The position numbers and the translations under genes are program-made. 14,920 nt of DNA from Goniomonas avonlea (lineage: Eukaryota; Cryptophyceae; Goniomonadida; Goniomonadaceae): positions 1 to 14,920 of the forward strand of contig QUTJ01031686.1 of NCBI GenBank assembly GCA_003573635.1, given 5' to 3'. The stretch's first letter is position 1. Each line of letters opens with the position of its first letter. Under the pieces are notes generated by a model. The model had not been told where the DNA came from. It saw only the letters and a list, made by a program, of their open reading frames with translations, and searched no databases. Below are positions 1 through 10,100 of the stretch, piece after piece.

Positions 1-1
1 G

Positions 2-3000
2 CTGACGTCGGGGTGGGGAGGCACCGTTGGGACGCTGACTCAGGGGTTCACTTTCGATGACCTTGTGCCGGCGCTGAGCTCGGTGGTGCGGACGAACATG
101 GCGCTGACTGGAACAATGAGCGTGACGGTTGCGGGGCGAGGGNTTGGGAGCCTGGACTACAGCGGGCGGGCGCGGGTTGGGCCGACGGCTTGTTTGGTGA
201 CTTCGTGGGTGTCTGACACCTCCATCGTTTTGAAGCTTGCTCTTTCATCTGGAACTCAGCTCGGCGTTACTTCTTCTGCGATGTCCTCGCGTTCAACGTT
301 CTCTGTGTCCTCTGTCGTAACCTTTGATCTGTCAGTTCCCGTGCTGTCCAGTTTGGTGCGTGTCAATTCAGCGACGACGGGCTCTTGCTTTGTGACCGTG
401 GTTGGTCTGTCGCTTGGTGCCCAAGACGGCTCCACTCGTGTTCGCCTTGGATCCTCCACGTCCTCAAGGACTACTTGGACGTCCTCCTCCTCACTTTGTT
501 GTCGGTCTGTTGTCGGCGCAGGCTCTCCTCTCACTGTGTTTGCGACAGTCGGTGACAATGTGCGTCGTCTGTCACCTTGCTCAAGTGTCTACGGTGGTCG
601 ATCCTCTCTGACGAGTACATTTTCGATGGATGTCCTGCGTCCCCTTGTCAGTAACACCATCGTTGTAAACACTGCGGTCACTGGCTCCGCGAGCCTTACT
701 GTTCTCGGAACCTCGTTTGGGAGCCTTGATTATTCATGCCGAGTATCTCTTGGTGGATCTTCAACTGAGGCTGTATCGTGGGTGTCTGCCACATCCTTGA
801 TTTGCAAAACCGTGTTCGGTGCCAGTACGTCAGGTGACACTGTGGTGACAGCCATTGGTTGGGCGAAACCGGGCTTTCGAGGATCAATGACTGTGAGCTT
901 CAGCTTTGATCAACTGCTCGGGATGGTTTCTTCTGCCGCCCGTTCCAATGTGCTACAAACGGGCGCCACCTCGGTCACAATCTGTGGGCGGTACTTTGGG
1001 CCACTAAACCTGAGTGAGAGAGTTCGAATTGGAGCAAGTTCTTCTGACGCCACTATATGGAGAGCTGATTCTTCACTGCAATGTAGAATCAGTGTTGGAC
1101 CGTCCAGAGACATGGCCGCAGTGCTCAGTCTCAATTTCGTTTCTACATTCACTCTGGCCTTCACTTCGGATTCGGTAGCCTCTTCAATTAGTAGCATTGT
1201 CAGTGCGAATGGACCAGCATCGGGTTCTACGAGTCTCACCTTGGTTGGCTTGGGATTTTTGTCTGTCGACATGACTGCCCGACTTCGCGTTGGTGGTTCT
1301 TCTTGTGAGTTAACGAGCTGGACTTCTGCGACCGCGATGCAGCTCAAGCTTGGGTCAGGTCTTGGCGACATGAAATTTGTCACTGCCACGTCTGGCTGGG
1401 GTCGCCTCCTGAGTTCCTCGACGAAATTGTTCACCTACAACTTCCTGGATCCTTTGGCCTCTGATCTAGTTCGACAGAACTTTCCATACACGGGGGCATG
1501 CAGTGTCACTCTCATCGGTCTGGGCCTTGGCACCATGGACTCTACCGATCGCACACGAATCTTTGGTAGCGCCTGCGAGAGTAGTTCCTGGTTGTCGGAT
1601 TCTGCAGTTTCGGTTCGAACAGTGCAGGGACAGGGGAATTGTCTGTCACTGATCCTCACAGCAGGATGGGCCACAGAGGCAAACACACTAAGCCATGTTG
1701 GAACGTGGGATGCGGTTGCTTCGACAGCGAGTTCGGTTGTCCGTGCCAATGGTCCTGAAACGGGATCAGTATCCATAACAGTTTTCGGTCTGCTCGTTGG
1801 CACATTGGACTCTTCCAGCCAAACACGATTGGGTGGGAGTGCCCTCGAAGTGACCAAGTGGTTGTCTGATTCGGGGGTTCGGTGCAAATTTGGTGGAGCT
1901 GCCACAGTTGCGGCCAGGATTACTGCTTCTTCCGGTGGGTATGACCAGCGTTTATGCACGTTGACACACGTGTTCACTGCTGATGCACTGTTGCCTGAGC
2001 TGTTTGCCCCACTTCCTCGAAGCAATGTTCCGGGTACGGGGTCTGTTTTCATTACTCTTACTGGCCGTGGTTTTGGCTCTCAGGACTACAGCGTATGTGT
2101 ACGAATTGCTGGTTCCCCCTGTGAATCAACTCAATGGGTCGCGGCATCATCTGTCCGTTGCAAGGTATCTCATGGGGAGCCAGTGCCATCCAACGTAGCG
2201 GTGGCGGTCAGTGTGAGCGCGAGAAGCGTGCCAAACACTACCTCCGTGATGTTCTACAACCCAGAGACAGCAGGAGTGCTGATGTTGAGGGGCATTGCGC
2301 TTCTTGGAGGGGCGTTTTCGTTCGACACGATAACCCCCGTGCTGCATAGTGTTCAGCCGCCTGGAGGCTTACTCCAAGGTGGCACTGTTGTTACAGTAAG
2401 TGGAGAGCACTTTTATAACAACAACTCGTATCTTCGTTGTCGCTTCGGATCGGTTTGGGTTCGCGCGGAGCCCATTCCAGCTGTCCCTGGTCAAAAGGAT
2501 AAGGCTGTATGCCGAACTCTGAGTGTGATGACTCCGGAAACGGCTAACGTGGAGGTTGAAGTTGTCTCTAACAATCTGGCCGCCGCAAGCTCGAGCGAGC
2601 CGGGTTTCCCTTTTGTGTTCTTCCCAGAACCGGTGGTGCGAACAATTGAGCCTCCAGGAGGTGACGCTGCAGGTGGCACTCTTGTCACAGTGCGAGGTGC
2701 CGGATTTGTTGCTGGCGATGGTGTTTTGCTTCGATCTGAGGCAATCTGTGAGTTCGGACAGGGAGGACCGCGAGTGGTAGCCGTGAGTATCGCCCCTGAC
2801 ACGATGGTGTGCGAAGCGCCTCCGCTTCCTCCAGGTGGAAGGGAAGTGTTTGTGACACTTAATGGTCAGCAGTTGTTGGCGACCAACCTTTCTTATCATC
2901 ACTACACAATGCCCAGCGTGACAAGTGTTTTCCCTGCCTCATCCTCGACGACCGATTCCATGGTGACTGTGACCGGCAAAGACTTTTGGCCGACAAGGTC

Positions 3001-4129
3001 CAAGTTCTCCTGCAAGTTCACGAGCTCGCAGTGTGTGACCACCTCGCCTGGTTCCAACCTGACACTTGCAAACGCGACCTCTGTAAACTCGACCCTCGGC
3101 AATGCAACCAATGTGACGACATGTCAGTCATCCTCCATTGTGGTTCCTGGTACGGTGACATCCTCCTACAAACATGCTGTGTGCGCTGCACCGCCTCTTT
3201 CGCTGGGCAACTATAGCTTGAGTGTCAGCATCAATGAGCAAAACTACGGTCCTGATCAAATACCGTTCAGCTCGTTCCAGCAGCCACGTGTGATCAGACT
3301 GCGACCGTGTGGCGGTCCCACGCTTGGTGGCACAGTTGTGACTGTCTTTGGTGTGGACTTTCATCCTCCTGGCTCTCACCAGCTCGTGCATTGTCGTTTC
3401 GGTACGGACTCCGTTCCGGCAGTCGTGATCAATGATACCGTCATTGTGTGCACCACTATCGCTCAGATTGCTCGTCCGGTGCCGCTTGAAGTCTCTCTCA
3501 ACAATGCCAGCTACACCGCTTCTCAGCCCTCCGTACTCTACATGTTTTATGTGCAACCAACTGTTTTGCGCCTGGAGCCGGCTGGTGGGCCAGATACGGG
3601 TGGCACCAACACCACTGTTCATGGGTTTGTGTTTACCGCTGCTTTCGACAACATGAGACAGTTGGCACAGTGTCGGTTTGGGGGGCCTCTGCAGCCCATT
3701 ATTTCTGCACACGTGCTTGAGGATGGACGCATGGATTGCCTGGCTCCCGCGACATCTACAGGTCCCGTCGTGCTCTGGGTGACGCTCAACGGACAGAATC
3801 TTTTCCCATACAAGACATACAATTTCTACCAGCAAGCAGAGCTTCTTGGAATTTTCCCCCAGGGTGGTCCAGCCTCGGGTGGAACAGAAGTCACAGTGAG
3901 AGGCCGGAACTTGACCGAAACCTTCTTCGGGGGCTTTGCATGCAAGTTTGGCGACACAGTGGCTGAAGGGAGGGTGGTGGCTGGAAGCAATGGAACGCGA
4001 GGGATTTGCGTATCACCGCCCCTGGTTGCCCGGGGCAGCCCTTCCAACACGTCGAATATTGTTCCTGTGTATGTGAGCAACAACAAGCAGAATTATGTTT
4101 TGGCGAACCGGAACGACCCCGCATGTCAG
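2..4129 (+). CDS. Exon 1 (partial): degenerate repeats R1-R8 and TIG domains 1-6
   Basis: This exon is 1,376 codons without interruption and is open to the window's left edge, so no start codon can be named. It holds eight degenerate repeats, then TIG1 (from 2333), TIG2 (2630), TIG3 (2912), TIG4 (3284), TIG5 (3557) and most of TIG6 (3836). TIG signatures are plain: PPGGLLQGGTVVTVSG, CEFG, MVCEAPP and VTLNGQQL. It ends at a CAG|GTAGCG donor in phase 0. The frame stays open to 4336 by read-through, but the tail loses all domain character. Repeat R1 is visibly richer in G and C than the later repeats. Confidence 0.9.
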
Positions 4130-7100
4130 GTAGCGAATGTTGTTCTCGTGACAGCAATATTGACTCATCATACCGCAGTACGAAGACCGACCCGGTTGTG
4201 TTTCGTATATCTACCTCGAGTCCGGATCTACCGCTCTCAAGGTGACAGGCCTGCTACCAAGTGGTGGCACTGTTCAGGGCGACACGCTCGTCAGTGTGGT
4301 TGGTCAAGGCTTTCGAAACGATCTTGGTACCCCTGACCGCAATGTGCTCTTCTGCCGATTTGGTACAACAGTCGTTGAGGCAACGTACTACAACTCGTCT
4401 GTGCTGACATGCCGTTCACCTCCCGGTGCGGTTGGGAGCGTCCCAGTGGAAGTATCGGTGAACGGTGTGACCTTCACCAGCAGCTCTCCGTCAAACCCTT
4501 TTATCTTGTGAGCCCCCTCCCGATCAAGAAATGATGTTTCACACTCACACGCATACACACAGAGTCAATAGCGATAGTGTTTTGAATTGGGTAAGGAAAA
4601 TTCACACCACGTGCTCCACGGGGCGAGATCGGGTCCTGATATTATCGTAGACCACGATAGCTCGGACCTTATCCGATCATTTATTTCGATCCCCCCTCGA
4701 GTGCAACTCGATCCACTCTTTTACAAACGCTGAATGTCGAAGATAGCAGAGGTTCGTAGCTCTCTCAGTCCTTAGTCGATTCTCGATCGATCAGAACCGG
4801 CTAAGAATGGGAGATACGAACTCGAGCTGTAGACGTGAAATTCTGCTCCCTAGCCGCACTCGACTCATGCCTTAGACATTGCCACGTCTGGGCCTGCACA
4901 TACACATTTCAACAGGTACGAGGATCCATCAGCAACCGCCATCGACCCAGTCGGTGGTCCTCGATCTGGTGGCACAAGCGTTCTGGTCGTTGGTTCTGGA
5001 TTTTCAGGCCTACGCACCAATAACCCACTTGCCATGTGCAAGTTTGGCGATTATGCGACTGTGCCTGCAGTTCGGTTGACTCCAACAGAGATGCTGTGCA
5101 ATTCGCCCTCGCGTCCAACAGAGGAAGTCGTCAACGTGTATCTCACTCTCAACGGTCAGCAGTATGTGGACATCGGGCACAATTTCACGTTCTATGATGT
5201 TCCCCAAGTTCTTGCGGTGTACCCGCGCGGCTCTCCTGTCGACGGAGGTATTCCTGTGACCTTGACGGGAACTCACATGACTGATAAACATGGGGGTCTG
5301 ACCTGCCGATTTGGCAACGCCATTGTGAAGGGCACAGTGCTTACAGCGAACGTGAGTGTGTGCCTATCTCCAGCACATCCTGAGGGACGTGTCCCTTTGC
5401 AGGTACGAACAAGAATCATGTTCACGCCTCTGAGCCGCATCACAGGTATCTCTGAATCACCAGGATTACAGCAGCCAGAGTAGTGTCGAAATCTCCTTCT
5501 TGTTTTATAGCAATCAAATCTTGGAGGACATTCTTCCATCGGGGGGGCCGTTGGATGGCGGCACTTTTGTCGAAGTTCTTGGACAGAACTTCCGCAATGA
5601 TCTTGGCCCGTCAGACCTCCTGTGTCGCTTTGGCCCAGAGCCAGTGCAGCCAACTCAAGGAGTCTTGATAGCATTGTCTCCCGAGGAGCGCACGAACAAA
5701 GATGGAGAATTCAGGGTCAGGTGTCCTGCGCCCCCAAGCTCCACCCCAGGGTCGCAACCTGTGTTCGTTGCGATGAATGGAGTTACCTTTAAACAGTCCA
5801 ATATGGTACGTCGAGATCGTTGTGCTTTCAGGGCTGATGACTCTTCAGATATACCACTACTACGAACGACCACAAGTTGTTTCAATTCAGCCATCTGGAG
5901 GGCCGGAGTCTGGCGGTACTCGAGTGACCGTGAGTGGCACAGGATTTCTTGTGGCCGCAAACAGCATGCTTCAGCTAGCGTTCTGCCGATTCGGTGCGGG
6001 ATCCATTGAGCAGGTCAGTGTTCTGCGCTATCAGTTCCAGCAATGACTCCGTTCTTGCAGGTCGCAATCACAGGCACGGTGCAAACGCTCTCTCTTGAGT
6101 GCTTTACAGCTCCCAAGACTGACCTCAATGCCCATCTCCTCACCATGCAACATGGCACAGTCGATGTCGCGGTCACCCTCAACGGACAGAACTACGGGTT
6201 CGCGGCTGGTAGCATCCATCCGACGTTTTCCTTCTATGAAGACCCAATCATCACGGCTCGCTTCCCACCAGGCGGACCCATGAATGGTGGAACGTTGGTG
6301 GTAATGGATGGACTCAAGCTCACTGAAGAACATGGAAGGTTCACTTGTTTATTCGGGGGGCACGTTGTGCCCGGAACTGTGCTGAACTCGACTCGGGCTC
6401 AGTGTCGGGCTCCAGGGCAGCAGAGCGTTGGTTTCAAGGATGTACAGGTGTGCTTTTGGTGACTTGAGCACGCAAAATGATTCTGGTGCAGATTTCCCTC
6501 AATGCCCAAGACTACAATTCAATTCCATTCAACTTCAACTATTACCTTGAGCCGATCCTAACAAGGGTCCTTCCTGTTGGTGGACCACTGACCGGGGGCA
6601 CGAACATCACTCTATCGGGCATCAATTTCAAACAGGTTCCGATTTTTCTGTCGCAGCTGTGTATCTGTTTGACCCCGCAATTGTGCAGGACCCATGCTGT
6701 CCAATGGACAAAAAGCTCACTCGGTGCCGCTTCAGCCCGGATTTCTTACGTGAGGAGGAGGCCAGAGCAGCAACACAGATCGTCCCAGGCACGCTTGTTG
6801 GAGAGACGCTAGTGTGTCGCTCTCCATTGAATACTACAGTCCCCGGGGCGTTCTTTCTCGATGTGACCCTGAATGACAACGACTACACTGACGTGTCCCG
6901 CTCGAGCATCGTCACCAAGTTCACGCTGTTTGCACCTCCAAGGCTCATTGACAGCGGAACGGCCGTGGTTCCGTCGACAGGACCTATTCATGTACCGTTT
7001 TTTTTTCATTGAGCCTGGCAGTATCGGTTATTGTCTCTGACTGCTCCCCTGCTTGAATAATTTGTGACCTGAAACCCTGATTCTATGCAACCCAACACTG

Positions 7101-10100
7101 CGCGCGCAGGGACACACGCCCGTCACACTTATCGGTCGCGACTTCAAACCAAGTATGGGCTCAGGAAACAGCCAGAACGATGGCGTGTTCTGTCGCTTCG
7201 GGTCGACGAGCGTTGCCGGTGTTTACGTTTCATCGTCCCGCATTGACTGCAATACTCCGCCCTCCCCAGTGGGGAGGAGCGAGTTGACGTTCACGGTCAA
7301 CGGGCAGGATTACTGGGATTCTTTCGTCCCCTTCGAGTTTTTCGGGTCCAATGCTCGCATTGAGGCGAGCAGCTTTGTGATGCTCAACGCACCGCAGCAG
7401 GACGTCTTCCGTGATGAGCTGGACCTCATATTCGCGGTTCATTTCAACATGACCATCGACAAATCCCGCTTCATCATCACCTTCCGCCGACTCGATAACC
7501 AAAGCGATTACGTGACCACCGGAGGCGGCAGTCGGAGACTTCTCGACGTGCAGCCCCCGAGTTCTCCCTCGCCGCCTGCGCCAACTGCTTCAGTGCAGAA
7601 TGTGACGCAAGCAGTGACGCGCCAAAGCCGTGGCGCAGGTCGTGGTTCGTTGCAATTCACTCCCGAGTTTCGCTTGGAAATCGAAGTCATTGACAACTCT
7701 GGCACCTCTGCGCGGACTGTCGTCGAGCTTCTAGAGAGCATTTTCAACAAAACGTGCGCGCTCTGATATTCGAATCAAAACGTGACTAACTGCTGATGGT
7801 TGCAGGTTGGTTCCAGCGTCCGTCGGGCAGGATGCAGCGTTTCTCACCCAATTGGTTTTGGACAAGATCGATCGCCCCTCCCTTACTAAAGGCATCCATG
7901 GATATGCGACTCAACTGTTGCCGTCTGCCGGACTCGCGTCCGGTGGCACGCACGTCACCATCGTGGGCAAGGGTTTTTTGACATTTAAGTCATCTGCCGG
8001 CCCCTTTTGCAAGTTTGGATCGGTGGTCAGTCAGCGCGGCTCCATCCTTAGCGATGAGTTCATCGTCTGTATGTACGTTCGTCAAGATTCCTCACAAGTC
8101 TATGGAGTCGATTGCAGGGTTAGCGTCTAACCTTTTCTGCAGTTCCCCGAGACAGACGACCGACGCTGCAGTAATCTCAAATTGCGGAGGGGTCGGTGAT
8201 CTGCGCGGATACTGCATGGAGTTGACGTTCAATGGGGCCGATTACACGGTGACAACACCTCGCCAGTTCTTCCGCTACTACGATCGAACGTTCGTGTCTG
8301 GAATCGATCCTAAGTCCGGACCATGGGATGGTGGCACATTGGTGCGTTGTGCGTTCGATGCCCTCTTTCTTGTGGTGGTCTTGTGTGCGTGAATGAAGGG
8401 GGTGTTTCTCCGCTCGCCCAACACTGCCTCACAGGTAACTCTGTATGGCGGTGGTTTCCGCAACGACTCAGGCGTGATTGTGTGTCGGTTCGACCGCGAA
8501 GATCAGCAAACCCTTGGCCTGTTTGTCGACTCGTCCACAGTCGTGTGCCCGTCACCCCCGGCGTTAAATCTGGCAGTCGTGGGCCTTTCTGTCGCCCTCA
8601 ACGGAATCAACGTTACCAGTACTCCCGTTGACTTTCTAGGAAGCCAGACCGGGAATATTGTGGCATACACGTATTACCGCGAGCCGAAGCTTACCCAGGT
8701 GCGCTCAGCAGCTGCCCGCGCCTCACGGGATGCAAGCAAAAGCCTGTCCTGTTGTGTGGTTTTTCATAGACCAGTGAGCAAGCATAGTGAATGAGCCTCA
8801 GCCCAGTGAACGCTTTCACAAAACGCCATGCTTTTCTGCGAAATGACTCGCATGCGACGTCAGTGTGCTGACCCTGCACCATTGTGACCGTCACTGACCC
8901 AATCCTCTGCTTCATTTTTGAGGCTGCCAAGACTGATGACCTGACGAATACTTTTCTCTGCAGGTCCGACCGTGGGGGGGGCCGTCCGTTGGTGGGACAG
9001 TTGTGACTGTCGCAGGCGAAGATCTGGACTGCCCCATTCTTGACTGTTCTGGACTGCTCAAATGCAAGTTTGGTCCGCTCGGGTCGCAACCAGCGAAATT
9101 GGAGGTACTTCTGAAATACACCGTCAATGTTCCAAGGGCGGCTGATACAGGCCGCAGGGTGTTCGCGGGAGCAAGTCCCTCGTGTGTCAATCCCCAGCAC
9201 TACCTCTTGATCGCATTCAGTCGCTGCCACCATCCAGCGAAGGGGTTTATGGATCGTTCGCAATCAACCTCACCATCACCCTGAACGATCAAAATTATTC
9301 TCCAGAGTTGAGGCAGTTCAACTACGAGTTCTATCCCCAGGTACCCTTGCGTTTCCCCCCAATATGCTGGTTCTGGAAACTGGCCAAAAAAATTGGCGAG
9401 TCGAATTTCCGAGGAGAAAAACTCGGAAATTCGACTCGCCAATTATTTTCTCTAACTATTTTCCGAGGATTCTGTCAGATTCGTCAATCAAAAGTGACAG
9501 ATTACTCGGAATTCGCCAATTTTTTCCTCGGCATTAGTGTTCCAGAACCAGCATAATGCTGCTGATCAGTCGAGCTGATGTTCTGACAGGTCGAGGTCAC
9601 CAAGGTCACCCCCTGCCAAGGCCCTCAAGAGGGTGGCACCATCGTGCAGCTGGACGTTCTTGGTTTCGACCAACGCGGCTTCCTCAACGAGCGAGGTCCT
9701 GCGAGTGCCAAGATCGGGACCTTGGTAACTCTGTCACTTACACCAGCTGTGATCGACGTCAGTTCTGTGGTGCTTAGGAAGCTTGCATTCTGGTTGGTGG
9801 CGGTTCCATTGTTCATGGATCGCAGAGGTCATTCGGCCGGTTGTCTGTTATTTATATCTAGGTTATTGCTGTCTCGGTCTCGCTTCGTGCGTGGCTAACA
9901 CGAGTCTTGCAGACATGCGGCAACATTCGTTTTATCTCATTCTACAGCATCGAGTGCACCGTCCCGAGTAATGTCCCTCTTTCATTGCTTCCTGTAACCG
10001 TGGCTTTGAACGGCCAAGATTTCACGAATCCAAACGGCGTCAACTTCAGGTGTGTGACCGAAGTACCGTCAGTCCCAACGGGGCCTCCCCACAACAAAAT

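Larger units (their letters stand above)
9341..9589 (+). other. Intron 14 (249 bp), largely a MITE-like insertion
   Basis: Donor CCCCAG|GTACCC and acceptor TTCTGACAG|GTCGAG, phase 0. Splicing joins EFYPQ to VEVTKVTPCQGP. A 189-bp inverted-repeat element (9365-9553) fills three quarters of the intron, so the original intron was probably about 58 bp, like the other tiny introns of this gene. Confidence 0.82.

Noticed and set aside
1435-2052. 205-codon open frame on the - strand (also 910-1434)
   Set aside because: Antisense shadows of the degenerate repeats; codon bias of the sense strand leaves few stops on the other strand. No recognisable motifs.
62-2332. Degenerate repeats as a CRISPR or DNA-level satellite array
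   Set aside because: Repeats are similar only as protein; DNA identity is low and the spacing follows domains.
3128-3835. 235-codon open frame on the - strand
   Set aside because: It lies wholly antisense to exon 1, has no domain-like pattern, and the + strand there encodes clear TIG3-TIG5 motifs.
4130-4336. Continuation of exon 1 in its own frame to a stop
   Set aside because: Domain character is lost at 4130, and frame 3 carries the TIG6-TIG7 linker and TIG7 from 4179; a 49-bp GT-AG intron explains it.
4509-4511. TGA as the end of the gene
   Set aside because: It overlaps a GTGAGC donor, and TIG8 resumes in phase at 4916 with the expected YEDP linker.
6635-6640. Frameshift or single-base deletion in TIG13
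   Set aside because: A frame change is present, but a 53-bp canonical intron (6636-6688) in phase 0 accounts for it; an error is kept only as the alternative.
8691-9263. 190-codon open frame on the - strand over intron 12 and exons 13-14
   Set aside because: No motifs, overlaps well-supported TIG17 exons on the + strand.
9391-9444. Hairpin as a bacterial rho-independent terminator
   Set aside because: The gene is eukaryotic and the hairpin lies inside a transposon-like element within an intron, with more coding exons after it.
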